DNA of 64,000 nucleotides from assembly GCF_001426685.1 (NCBI RefSeq), contig NZ_LMFB01000009.1, positions 386,454-450,453 of the forward strand. The letters are read 5' to 3'. Shown here piece after piece: positions 17,432 to 25,729 of this stretch. Origin of the DNA: Rhizobium sp. Root483D2 (GTDB lineage: Bacteria; Pseudomonadota; Alphaproteobacteria; Rhizobiales; Rhizobiaceae). The notes below the pieces were generated by a model. It was not told where the DNA came from. It made no database searches and was given only the letters and a program-made list of their open reading frames with translations. Position 1 is the stretch's first letter. Each line of letters opens with the position of its first letter. Made by a program: the position numbers and the translations under genes.

Positions 17432-18491
17432 CCCGGCCTTTACCCCCGTCAACCTGCTCACCGGCTTCCTCGGGTCGGGCAAGACGACGCTCTTGAAGCG
17501 GCTTTTGACCGATCCCGCTTTGGCAGACACGGCCGTGCTCATCAACGAGTTCGGCGAAGTCGGCCTTGATCATTATCTGCTCGAGCGGATCGACGAGACG
17601 ATGATCCTGCTGCAATCGGGATGCCTGTGCTGCACGGTTCGCGGCGAGCTGGCCGACGCGCTGCGCGATCTGCATTCCAAGCGCGAGCGCGGGCTGGTTC
17701 CAAATTTCAAACGCGTGGTGATCGAAAGCACCGGCCTTGCCGATCCCTTTCCGGTTTTATCGACACTCAAGGCAGACCCCGTGCTGCGGCATCATTTCAG
17801 GCCGGGAAATGTGATCGCGACCGTCGATGCGGTCAACGGCATGCGCCAGCTCGATACCTATATCGAATCGAACCGGCAGGTGGCGATCGCCGACCGGCTG
17901 GTGCTGACAAAGACGGATATTGCAGACGAAGCCGGGTTGGCGCTGCTTTTGGAACGCCTGCGCCGCATCAACCCCGATGCGGCTCTGCTATCGGCGGGCG
18001 ATGAGGTGCTTGATATCGCCGGTCTGTTTGACGAGACACAGGCCACGCGCGGCAGTCTCGCCCAGTCGCCAAGCGGATTTTATTGCGAAACGCCGGCCAA
18101 GCTGGAAACGGCCGATGGCGGCGTCCATCAGGCGGCGGTCAGCTCCTTCGTCATGAGCGTCGACGGTGCCATCGACTGGACGGCCTTCGGCGTCTGGCTG
18201 ACCATGCTGCTCAACCGGCACGGCGAACGGGTGCTGAGGGTCAAGGGAGTTCTCAATCTGGAAGGGGAGGCCCGCCCGGTAGCCATTCATGGCGTCCAGC
18301 ATCTGGTGCACCCGCCCACCCATATGGAGGCTTGGCCGTCGGACGACCGGCGGTCGCATATCGTCTTTATTGTTGACGGACTCGATGCCAGTCTGCTGAA
18401 ACGGTCTTTCGAGGCCTTTACCCTTGCAGGGCCGGTGCCGTCCATCACGGGCGGTGTGCGGGCCACACGACAGGACGTCCAGACCTCTTGA
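17421..18491 (+). CDS. CobW/G3E family P-loop GTPase (metallochaperone type)
   Basis: A 356-residue G3E GTPase. Walker A is GFLGSGKTTL (residues about 14-23), the metal-binding motif is CLCCTVRGEL (CxCC), the ExxG signature is ESTGLADP and the guanine motif is TKTD. The C-terminal CobW domain follows from about residue 240 with VKGVLNLEGEARPVAIHGVQ. Proteins of this type insert zinc, cobalt or other metals into target enzymes. It sits between the small CxxC protein (11-bp overlap) and a signal-less binding-protein paralogue (TGATG overlap), followed by an amidase. A metal-dependent hydrolase in this region, such as the deacetylase, could be the client; that is inferred. Confidence 0.92.
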   Translation: MADSPAFTPVNLLTGFLGSGKTTLLKRLLTDPALADTAVLINEFGEVGLDHYLLERIDETMILLQSGCLCCTVRGELADALRDLHSKRERGLVPNFKRVVIESTGLADPFPVLSTLKADPVLRHHFRPGNVIATVDAVNGMRQLDTYIESNRQVAIADRLVLTKTDIADEAGLALLLERLRRINPDAALLSAGDEVLDIAGLFDETQATRGSLAQSPSGFYCETPAKLETADGGVHQAAVSSFVMSVDGAIDWTAFGVWLTMLLNRHGERVLRVKGVLNLEGEARPVAIHGVQHLVHPPTHMEAWPSDDRRSHIVFIVDGLDASLLKRSFEAFTLAGPVPSITGGVRATRQDVQTS

Positions 18492-19711
18492 TGAACAAGC
18501 ATCAGCCAGCACCACAGACACCCGCCACGCCTGCACTCCATCTTCAAGGCCGTCCGAAACTGCGCGTGCTGGGTACCGCGATTTCCCTTTTGGAGGAATT
18601 GCGTCTGCGGGCCGAGCAGGATCTCGGCATTGACGTGACTTTCGACAATAACGACTTTCTCACGACGCAGCACAAGGCGGCACAGGAGCCGGGCAGCTAC
18701 GACATCTACGATCAGTGCTTTCACAATCTCGATATCGTCTGGTACTGGCGCGCCGTACAGCCGATCAGCACGGAGCGGATCACGCTGTGGTCCGAGATCA
18801 ACGATCTGACCAAGACCGGGCATATCGGACCGAACGCGCGGCTGGGGCAGGGCGATGTGCCGGCCAAGAAGCTGTTCGTTCAGCCCAATCTTGCGCTCGG
18901 CGATACGCCGTCGCATCGTATTTCGATGCTGCCGACTACGCATAATTTCGACAGTTTCGCCTATCGCACCGATGTCGTGAAACAGCCGGTGGAGATGAAT
19001 TCCTGGGCATCGCTGCTGAACGAGAAATGGGCGGGCCGCGTTTCTCTGGTCGACGAGCCCGCCATCGGCATTTTCGATGCGGCGCTCGCAGCCCAGGCGG
19101 CCGGGCTGATGTCGTTCGACAATATCGGCAATATGAGCGTGGCGGAGATCGACCGGCTGATCGACCTGCTGGAAGCCCGCAAGAAGGATGGCTTCTTCCG
19201 GGGCTTCTGGCGGACGGCGGAAGATGCCGCGCGGCTGATGGTGACGGGCGAAACCGACGTGCAGAGCATGTGGTCGACCGGGATCAATATCCTCAATGGG
19301 CAGGGCATTCCCGTTGAGCAGGCCGTCCCCGTCGAAGGCTATCGCGCCTGGCATGGCGGCCTTTGCCTGTCGAGGGATTTAAGCGGACGCGCACTCGATG
19401 TGGCCTATGACTATCTCAATTGGTGGATTTCCGGCTGGCCCGGCTCGGTCGTCGCCCGTCAGGGCTATTATATCTCGACGCCGCAGCGTTCCCGGCAGTT
19501 CATGACGCCGGCAGAATGGGATTACTGGTACGAAGGTTTGCCCGCCAAGACCGATCTTCCGGGGCCGGATGGATCGGCGCGGATCAGCAAGGGCAGCGTC
19601 AGGGCCGGCGGATCCTATTGGCAGAGAGCCAATTGCATCGCCGTGTGGAACACGACGATGGATGAACACAATTATCTGGTTCGCCGCTGGATGCAGCTCG
19701 TCGGACGATAG
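18491..19711 (+). CDS. PotD-like solute-binding protein paralogue lacking a signal peptide
   Basis: A 406-residue protein of the extracellular solute-binding type. The N-terminus (MNKHQPAPQTPATPALHLQG) is hydrophilic and no hydrophobic export signal can be found, even using the upstream TTG at 18488, which adds one codon. The rest aligns by eye with the Tat-exported binding protein at 13452, including YGW/YWYEGLPAK, RAGGSYWQR and a final DEHNYLVRRWMQL resembling DEYDHLIQKWDEF. It appears to be a cytosolic paralogue, or an exported protein that lost its signal. The start overlaps the CobW stop by one base. Possible roles are substrate sequestration, sensing or an enzyme subunit; none is shown. 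Confidence 0.85.
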   Translation: MNKHQPAPQTPATPALHLQGRPKLRVLGTAISLLEELRLRAEQDLGIDVTFDNNDFLTTQHKAAQEPGSYDIYDQCFHNLDIVWYWRAVQPISTERITLWSEINDLTKTGHIGPNARLGQGDVPAKKLFVQPNLALGDTPSHRISMLPTTHNFDSFAYRTDVVKQPVEMNSWASLLNEKWAGRVSLVDEPAIGIFDAALAAQAAGLMSFDNIGNMSVAEIDRLIDLLEARKKDGFFRGFWRTAEDAARLMVTGETDVQSMWSTGINILNGQGIPVEQAVPVEGYRAWHGGLCLSRDLSGRALDVAYDYLNWWISGWPGSVVARQGYYISTPQRSRQFMTPAEWDYWYEGLPAKTDLPGPDGSARISKGSVRAGGSYWQRANCIAVWNTTMDEHNYLVRRWMQLVGR

Positions 19712-19721
19712 AGAGGGAACG

Positions 19722-21083
19722 ATGGCTAAGAGCAATCGTGGAAAAACCATCGCCCAGCTTTCCGTGCTGATCCAGAGTGGTGTGCTCGATCCTGTGGCAC
19801 TCGCTGAGGAAACATTCGCGGCTATCCGGGCAAACGAGGATCAGTCGATCTTTGTCAGCCTTCTGGAAGAGCGCGCTCTGCAGGAAGCGTCGGCCTCATC
19901 GAAGCGGATCCGGGAGGGCCGGTCGCTTGGGTTGCTCGATGGCATTCCCGTTGCCTGGAAGGACCTTTTCGATATTGAGGGCATCGCAACGACAGCCGGA
20001 TCGGCAATCTTGAAAACGGCCGAACCAGCCACCTGCGACGCAGATGTTGTGAAGGCTCTCACTGGCGCCGGCATGGTCAGCATCGGCCGGGTCAATATGA
20101 GCGAATTCGCCTTTTCCGGTCTGGGTATCAACCCGCATTACGGAACGCCTGAAAATCCGGCCTCAAAAGATGGCGCGCGGCTCCCCGGCGGGTCGTCGTC
20201 AGGCTCCGGCGTTGTGGTGGCCGCAGGGCTCGTGCCGATCTCGATCGGCAGCGACACCGGAGGATCAGTGCGCATTCCCGCCGCCTTCAACGGTATTGTG
20301 GGCTATAAGGCAACGCGCGGCCGCTATTCCATGCGCGGTGTTTATCCTCTGTCGAAAAGCCTCGATTCGCTCGGCCCGCTGTGCCGCACGGTGCAGGACG
20401 CCGTATGGATCGATGCGGCGATGCGCGGTCTGGGCGCGCCTGATATTCGCCGTGGCCCGATTGAGGGCCTGTCGCTGGTCGTCCCCGAAACCATCGTTTT
20501 CGACGGTGCGGAAAAGGGCGTCATCTTGGCCTTTGAAGCGGCTTTGAAGCGGCTCGAAAAATCCGGCGCGAAAATCCGTCGGCAGGCTTTTCCGGCCTAT
20601 GCCGAGATATTCGAGCTGATGGCAAAAAATGGTCCGCTGGTGACTGCGGAAGCTTTTGCGATGCATCGGGAACGTCTGGCGGGACCGCAGGCCGAAGACA
20701 TGGATCAGCGCGTGGTGGCTCGCGCGCGGCTGGGTGAAAAGATCACCGTGACCGGATACATCGAAACACTTGCCGCTCGCGAGCGGCTGAAGGCGGAATT
20801 TGCATCCAGTATCGGACCGGGTGAACTGGTCGTGTCTCCAACCTTGCCGCATGTTGCGCCCTTGACCGCACCGCTTCTGATCGATGACGAACTCTTCGTG
20901 AAAACCAACGCCCGGACGTTGCGCAACACGCTGATCGGCAATTTCCTCGATGGCTGCGGCGTCTCCATTCCCTGCGGCACCGGCGACGCCGGCATGCCCG
21001 TCGGCCTGCTGATATCCGGCCTGCCGGATGGTGACGAGCATCTGCTGTCAGTCGCTCTCGCCGCAGACGAGATCATACGGTAG
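19722..21083 (+). CDS. Amidase signature family enzyme
   Basis: A 453-residue amidase. The Ser-cisSer-Lys triad is visible: lysine near residue 80 in AWKDLFDIEG, the cis-serine in LPGGSSSGSG (about 158-160), and the nucleophile serine near 182 in SDTGGSVRIPAAF. It hydrolyses a carboxylic amide in the cytosol. GAGAGGGA precedes ATG 19722, ten bases after the preceding stop. Being co-transcribed with the signal-less binding protein and CobW, it may hydrolyse an amide delivered by the neighbouring uptake systems. Allophanate hydrolase and indoleacetamide hydrolase are relatives; neither specificity can be claimed. Confidence 0.92.
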   Translation: MAKSNRGKTIAQLSVLIQSGVLDPVALAEETFAAIRANEDQSIFVSLLEERALQEASASSKRIREGRSLGLLDGIPVAWKDLFDIEGIATTAGSAILKTAEPATCDADVVKALTGAGMVSIGRVNMSEFAFSGLGINPHYGTPENPASKDGARLPGGSSSGSGVVVAAGLVPISIGSDTGGSVRIPAAFNGIVGYKATRGRYSMRGVYPLSKSLDSLGPLCRTVQDAVWIDAAMRGLGAPDIRRGPIEGLSLVVPETIVFDGAEKGVILAFEAALKRLEKSGAKIRRQAFPAYAEIFELMAKNGPLVTAEAFAMHRERLAGPQAEDMDQRVVARARLGEKITVTGYIETLAARERLKAEFASSIGPGELVVSPTLPHVAPLTAPLLIDDELFVKTNARTLRNTLIGNFLDGCGVSIPCGTGDAGMPVGLLISGLPDGDEHLLSVALAADEIIR

Positions 21084-21310
21084 CTGCAAAGCGCGAACTG
21101 CACCTCGATTAACTTCACTGAAATTTTCATTGTCGCGATACCGACATCTGTCCTCTGCAGAACGATGAAGGTTTCGGCATATTTATGACTTTTTTGGCAA
21201 CTTATGATTGCTCTGGCTTAATATTTACTCAGCGGAAAAAATCGCCTCCGCTGAACGGGCTGCTTTAACGGCATACTGCAATCTGGCACGGCCTTTGCTT
21301 TTTAACATGT

Positions 21311-22060
21311 ATGCAAGACTTACATACCGAGCCCCGTCAGATGAACATCGAGGAAACCATCGTTTCCGGAATTCTCTCTGCGCGCATACGTCCGGGCACA
21401 CGTCTTAGCGAGAACCAGTTGGCAGGTTTGTTCGGTGTTTCGCGCACTTTGGTGCGCGAAGCGATGATGCGGCTTGAGACGCGCGGCATCGTGCATGTCA
21501 GCCCGAAGCGCGGGTGGTTTGTCGTCGAGCCATCAGCGGAAGACGCGATGATGGTCTATGAGGCGCGGCGCATCATTGAATCCGGATTGCTGCGCGGCAT
21601 GCGGCCGCTGACCGAAACCGGGCGCAGCATTCTGGTTGCACATCTGCAGGAGGAAAAGGCTGCGATGGCTGCGGGCAACCGCCAGCGCCTGACCTGTCTC
21701 ATGGGCGACTTTCACATCCGCATCGCCGAGCTTTGCGGCAATACCGTGCTCATCGAGATACTGCGCGATCTGACGGCGCGGACCATTCTCATTTCGATGC
21801 TCTACCAATCGGATTTTCATGCGGCACAGTCCCATCACGGCCATTGCCGCATCTTCGACGCGATGGCCGCAGGCGATTTTGTGAAAGCTGCGGAATTGTC
21901 GGTCGAGCATCTCGACGATGTTGAAACAGGGCTGGACCTGACGATGCGTCCCGACGCGCTTTCCGAGCTGCGCCTGTCCCTGGACCTTCCACCCAAGACT
22001 GCACCTTTGGCATTGCATTTGCCTTTGGTGAAACGATCCACAACCTCAAAGGAGTTTTGA
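21311..22060 (+). CDS. GntR family regulator with FCD domain
   Basis: A 249-residue GntR/FadR-subfamily regulator. The winged helix covers about residues 10-75 (IRPGTRLSENQLAGLFGVSR, TLVREAMMRLETRGIVHVS), followed by an all-helical FCD ligand domain with metal-type residues in the segments DFHIRIAEL and HHGHCRIFDAM. ATG 21311 has no clear ribosome site; an in-frame ATG at 21341 (MNIEET) is a good alternative. It is followed after four bases by the amino-acid binding-protein gene in the same direction, so it probably controls that transporter operon, with an organic or amino acid as ligand. Confidence 0.9.
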   Translation: MQDLHTEPRQMNIEETIVSGILSARIRPGTRLSENQLAGLFGVSRTLVREAMMRLETRGIVHVSPKRGWFVVEPSAEDAMMVYEARRIIESGLLRGMRPLTETGRSILVAHLQEEKAAMAAGNRQRLTCLMGDFHIRIAELCGNTVLIEILRDLTARTILISMLYQSDFHAAQSHHGHCRIFDAMAAGDFVKAAELSVEHLDDVETGLDLTMRPDALSELRLSLDLPPKTAPLALHLPLVKRSTTSKEF

Positions 22061-22064
22061 ACAC

Positions 22065-22850
22065 ATGCTTACAAGACGCGTATTTTTTGCCATTGCGACA
22101 CTCGCAGCCACTGTCGGCTTTGCATCAGTCTCGCATGCCGATGCGCTCGCCGATATTGCCGCCCGTGGGACGCTCCGCGTCGCTGTCCCCCAGGATTTTC
22201 CGCCCTTTGGCAGCGTTGGCACCGATATGTCGCCGCAAGGATACGATATTGATGTGGCAAACCTGATCGCCGAAAAGCTCGGCGTGAAAACCGAGCTTGT
22301 CCCCGTCACCAGCGCCAACCGCATTCCCTATCTGCAAACCAACAAGGTCGATCTGGTAATCTCCAGCCTTGGCAAGAATGCCGAGCGTCAAGCTGTGATC
22401 GACTTTACAACCGCCTATGCCCCGTTCTTCAACGGCGTCTTTGCCCCGGCAGACGTCGCCGTGACGAAGGTGGAGGATCTCGCGGGCAAGACGGTCGGCG
22501 TGACACGGGGTGCCGTCGAAGATCTTGAACTGACAAAGATCGCGCCTGTAGGCACCGACATCAAGCGTTACGAAGACAATAACGGCACGATCTCCGCCTT
22601 CCTGTCCGGACAGGTCAATACGATCGCGACCGGCAATGTCGTGGCGGCCGCCATTCTTGCGCGCAATCCGCCCAAGCGCCCGGAAATGAAATTCTTGATC
22701 AAGAATTCGCCTTGCTATATCGGCCTCAACAAGGGGGAAGCGGCGCTCTTAGAAAAGGTCAATGCGATCATCGCCGCCGCCAAGGCTGACGGTTCGCTGG
22801 ATGCCATCTCGCAAAAATGGCTGCAAACCGGCCTTCCCGCCGACCTCTGA
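22065..22850 (+). CDS. Polar amino-acid ABC transporter, periplasmic binding protein
   Basis: A 261-residue family 3 solute-binding protein. A Sec signal peptide (LTRRVFFAIATLAATVGFAS) ends near an SHADA cleavage region. The mature protein has the family pattern RVAVPQDFPPFGSVG, GYDIDVANLIAEKLGV, LVISSLGKNAERQ and the hinge residues around GKTVGVTRGAVEDL. It binds a polar amino acid or related amine in the periplasm and delivers it to the two permeases downstream. A 10-bp stem hairpin between this gene and the first permease (22870-22898) would favour a higher level of binding protein than of membrane parts. Confidence 0.92.
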   Translation: MLTRRVFFAIATLAATVGFASVSHADALADIAARGTLRVAVPQDFPPFGSVGTDMSPQGYDIDVANLIAEKLGVKTELVPVTSANRIPYLQTNKVDLVISSLGKNAERQAVIDFTTAYAPFFNGVFAPADVAVTKVEDLAGKTVGVTRGAVEDLELTKIAPVGTDIKRYEDNNGTISAFLSGQVNTIATGNVVAAAILARNPPKRPEMKFLIKNSPCYIGLNKGEAALLEKVNAIIAAAKADGSLDAISQKWLQTGLPADL

Positions 22851-22869
22851 TCCCATTCAATCATTGTTC

Positions 22870-22898
22870 GTCACCCCGCAAGCCATTGGCGGGGTGAC
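22870..22898 (+). terminator. Intercistronic hairpin (attenuator) after binding-protein gene
   Basis: GTCACCCCGC (22870-22879) and GCGGGGTGAC (22889-22898) form a perfect 10-bp stem around a 9-base loop. There is no strong T-run after it, so it is more likely a partial terminator or mRNA 3'-end stabiliser than a full stop. It lies in the 80-bp gap between the amino-acid binding protein and its permease. Confidence 0.6.
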
Positions 22899-22930
22899 AG
22901 TCCCGCCGTCGATAAAGAGAGGGCAACGAT

Positions 22931-23602
22931 TTGAGTTACGATTTCAAATTTGACTGGCTGCTTCAGTATTATCCGCACATAATCAAGGGCATCCTGATCA
23001 CCCTTGAACTGATCGCTGTCGGTGCAGTCCTTGGTATTATACTCGGCATTGCCTGCGCCTGGGCGCGTGCGCTCGGACCGGCTTGGCTGAAACCCGTCGT
23101 GACCGCTTATGTGGAGATGATCCGCAACACGCCGTTCCTCATCCAGCTGTTCTTCATCTTTTTCGGCCTGCCATCGCTTGGGCTGCAATTGAGCGAATTG
23201 CAGGCAGCCAATATCGCCATGGTCGTCAATCTCGGCGCCTATAGCTGCGAGATCATCCGGGCCGGCATTCAGGCGACGCCGAAAGGCCAGTTCGAGGCCG
23301 GCGCCAGCCTTGCCATGACCCCGTTCGAAACCTTCCGTCATGTCGTGCTTGTGCCTTCGCTGCAGAGAATCTGGCCGGCACTGTCCTCGCAGGTTGTCAT
23401 CGTCATGCTCGGCTCGGCCGTTGTCTCGCAGATCGCTGCGGAAGACCTGACCTTCGCCGCCAACTTCATCCAGTCCCGCACTTTTCGCGCGTTTGAGGCC
23501 TACATGGTCTCGACTGCCATCTATCTCTGCCTCGCTATTTTGCTGCGGCAGGTGCTTGCCATCATCGGTGGCCTGATCTTTCCCCGGAGGCTGGCGCGAT
23601 GA
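22931..23602 (+). CDS. Amino-acid ABC transporter permease (HisQ/M type)
   Basis: A 223-residue inner-membrane permease. TTG 22931 is taken as start because GAGAGGG lies at the right distance upstream and no ATG/GTG precedes the conserved region. The first helix is GILITLELIAVGAVLGIILG, and the coupling loop is FEAGASLAMTPFETFRHVVL. It should form the channel with the next permease, whose start overlaps its stop (ATGA). Characteristic of polar amino-acid (His/Arg/Gln) importers. Confidence 0.92.
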   Translation: MSYDFKFDWLLQYYPHIIKGILITLELIAVGAVLGIILGIACAWARALGPAWLKPVVTAYVEMIRNTPFLIQLFFIFFGLPSLGLQLSELQAANIAMVVNLGAYSCEIIRAGIQATPKGQFEAGASLAMTPFETFRHVVLVPSLQRIWPALSSQVVIVMLGSAVVSQIAAEDLTFAANFIQSRTFRAFEAYMVSTAIYLCLAILLRQVLAIIGGLIFPRRLAR

Positions 23603-24258
23603 TCGAATTCACCACATGGGATATTCTGCGCAATCTTCTGCTCGCCACGCGCTGGACTATCGTGCTGTCCCTCGTTTCCTTTGTGGGTGGCGGCGCGGTG
23701 GGTCTTGTGATCCTCTTCATGCGCATCAGCCACCGCCGCTGGCTGCGAGCCGCCGGCAGATATTATATCGAGCTGTTTCAAGGCACACCGCTGTTGATGC
23801 AGCTCTTCATCGCGTTCTTCGGCCTTGGGCTTTTTGGCATTGACGTGCCCGCCTGGCTCGCCGCCGGCCTGGCGCTCATCCTGTGGACGGCGTCTTTCAT
23901 TGCGGAAATCTGGCGCGGCTGCGTCGAGGCGATTGCCAAAGGCCAGTGGGAAGCGTCCTCCAGTCTCGGCATGGGGCGGCTTCAGCAGATGCGGTACATT
24001 ATTTTGCCGCAGGCCATGCGGATCGCCGTGCCACCGACGGTCGGGTTTTCGGTGCAGGTGGTCAAGGGAACGTCGCTGACCTCCATCATCGGCTTCGTCG
24101 AACTGTCGAAGGCCGGCACGGTGGTCACCAATGCCACGTTCCAGCCCTTCATCGTCTACGGCCTCGTCGCCCTCATTTATTTCTGCCTGTGCTGGCCTCT
24201 GTCCAAGAGCAGCCAGATCCTGGAAAGGAAGCTCAATTTCGCTCATCGAAATCACTGA
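23599..24258 (+). CDS. Amino-acid ABC transporter permease, second subunit
   Basis: A 219-residue permease with the same fold as its upstream partner. Helices include WTIVLSLVSFVGGGAVGLVI and the motif ELFQGTPLLMQLFIAFF, followed by the coupling loop WEASSSLGMGRLQQMRYIIL. The stop at 24258 lies inside the following ATPase coding region, so permease and ATPase genes overlap by at least 14 bases. The overlap is where the ATPase start problem arises (see next gene). Confidence 0.92.
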   Translation: MIEFTTWDILRNLLLATRWTIVLSLVSFVGGGAVGLVILFMRISHRRWLRAAGRYYIELFQGTPLLMQLFIAFFGLGLFGIDVPAWLAAGLALILWTASFIAEIWRGCVEAIAKGQWEASSSLGMGRLQQMRYIILPQAMRIAVPPTVGFSVQVVKGTSLTSIIGFVELSKAGTVVTNATFQPFIVYGLVALIYFCLCWPLSKSSQILERKLNFAHRNH

Positions 24259-24961
24259 AGTCCGCAAGAGCTTTGGTTCCAACGAGGTCCTGAAAGGCAT
24301 CAATCTCGATGTGGAACCAGGCGAAGTCATCGCCATCATCGGCAAGAGCGGATCGGGAAAATCCACCCTGCTTCGCTGCATCAATGGGCTGGAGACCATT
24401 TCCGGCGGCTCCATCTCTGTCGCTGGCGCGCAACTCCTTAATGATGAGGTGCATCTAAAGGCGCTGCGATTGAAGGTCGGCATGATCTTCCAGCAGTTCA
24501 ATCTTTTCCCGCACCTGACAGCCGGCGGCAATGTCATGATCTCGCAAAAAGTCGTCCGCAAGACGCCGAATGCGCAAGCCGAAGTGGTGGCGCGCAAGAT
24601 GCTCGACCGCGTCGGCCTAGGCCACAAGTTCGATGCCTATCCGGACGAGCTTTCGGGTGGCCAGCAGCAGCGCGTGGCGATCGCCCGGGCGCTTGCCATG
24701 CAGCCGATTGCGCTTTTATGCGACGAGATCACGTCGGCGCTCGACCCGGAACTCGTTGCTGAAGTTCTCGCCGTCGTGCGGGAACTCGCCTCGGAAGGCA
24801 TGACGCTTTTGATGGTGACGCACGAGATGAAGTTTGCCCGCGATGTCTGCTCGCGCGTCGTGTTCATGCATCAGGGCAGGGTGCATGAGATCGGGCCGCC
24901 GGAAGAGGTTTTCGCCAATCCGAAAACCCCGGAATTGACCCAGTTTCTCGGCATGCTTTAA
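24236..24961 (+). CDS. Amino-acid ABC transporter ATPase (non-ATG start likely)
   Basis: An import ATPase of about 241 residues with Walker [12 protein letters not shown]-loop [11 protein letters not shown], signature [15 protein letters not shown], Walker B and H-loop [10 protein letters not shown] all intact. The conserved N-terminus begins at [15 protein letters not shown], but no ATG, GTG or TTG lies between ATG 24131 and that point. ATT at 24236, preceded by AGGAAG, or ATC at 24245 are the nearest candidates. Starting at 24131 would add 35 residues encoded inside the permease gene and unlike the family. It energises the permeases immediately upstream. The start is uncertain, the product is not. 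Confidence 0.85.
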   Translation: MSLIEITEVRKSFGSNEVLKGINLDVEPGEVIAIIGKSGSGKSTLLRCINGLETISGGSISVAGAQLLNDEVHLKALRLKVGMIFQQFNLFPHLTAGGNVMISQKVVRKTPNAQAEVVARKMLDRVGLGHKFDAYPDELSGGQQQRVAIARALAMQPIALLCDEITSALDPELVAEVLAVVRELASEGMTLLMVTHEMKFARDVCSRVVFMHQGRVHEIGPPEEVFANPKTPELTQFLGML

Positions 24962-24970
24962 GCGCGGCGG

Positions 24971-25729
24971 CTACAGGTAATAGTTTGCGATCCTGCGGCC
25001 ATCGACGACGCTGACCCTGAAGGCCGTGCCGTACAGATCCTCCAGCAGCGGCGCAGAGATAATGTGTTCCGGCGTGCCCTGCTGGAAGATGCGGCCATTG
25101 CGCATCGCCACGATCCTGTCGGCATGGCAGGAGGCGAAATTGATGTCGTGAAGGACGACGACGACGGTCTTGTTCAATTCGCCGGCGGCGCGGCGGATCA
25201 TCCGCATCATCGAGACGGCATGGCGGATATCGAGATTGTTGAGCGGCTCGTCCAAGAGCACGTAATCTGTATCCTGACACAGCACCATGGCGACGAAGGC
25301 GCGCTGGCGCTGGCCGCCGGAAAGTTCGTCGAGAAAGCGGTCGCGCAGCGCAGTCAGGTCCATGTAATCGAGCGCCTGTTCGATATGCCTGGCGTCCTCG
25401 CCCGTCAGACGGCCGCGCGAATGCGGGTAGCGGCCAAAGGCGACGAGGTCGCCGACGGTCAGACGCGCCGTCATGGTGTTATCCTGGCGCAGGATCGACA
25501 GGCGTTTTGCCAGCACGTCCCCCGGTGTTTTCGTAACATCCAGCCCATCGATCGTGACCGTGCCGGCATCCAGGCCAATCAAACGGCTGATCATCGACAG
25601 CAGCGTCGATTTGCCCGCGCCGTTCGGGCCGATGATGGCGGTGACGCCGCCAGCGGGAAGCTCCAGATCGACGCCATCGACGACGACGGTCTCGTCATAA
25701 CGCTTGGTTGCGCCGTGCACACGGATCAT
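24971..25729 (-). CDS. Siderophore/iron ABC transporter ATPase
   Basis: A 252-residue FepC/FecE/FatE-type ATPase. Walker A GPNGAGKSTLL, signature [15 protein letters not shown], Walker B DYVLLDEPLNNLD and H-loop VVLHDINFA are canonical for iron-siderophore importers. ATG 25729 begins MIRVHGATKRY and overlaps the end of the preceding permease gene by four bases. It is the last gene of a minus-strand operon: TonB receptor, binding protein, two FecCD permeases, ATPase. The gene meets the amino-acid ATPase tail to tail with only 9 bp between, leaving no room for a classical terminator outside the coding regions. Confidence 0.94.
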   Translation of the reverse strand: MIRVHGATKRYDETVVVDGVDLELPAGGVTAIIGPNGAGKSTLLSMISRLIGLDAGTVTIDGLDVTKTPGDVLAKRLSILRQDNTMTARLTVGDLVAFGRYPHSRGRLTGEDARHIEQALDYMDLTALRDRFLDELSGGQRQRAFVAMVLCQDTDYVLLDEPLNNLDIRHAVSMMRMIRRAAGELNKTVVVVLHDINFASCHADRIVAMRNGRIFQQGTPEHIISAPLLEDLYGTAFRVSVVDGRRIANYYL

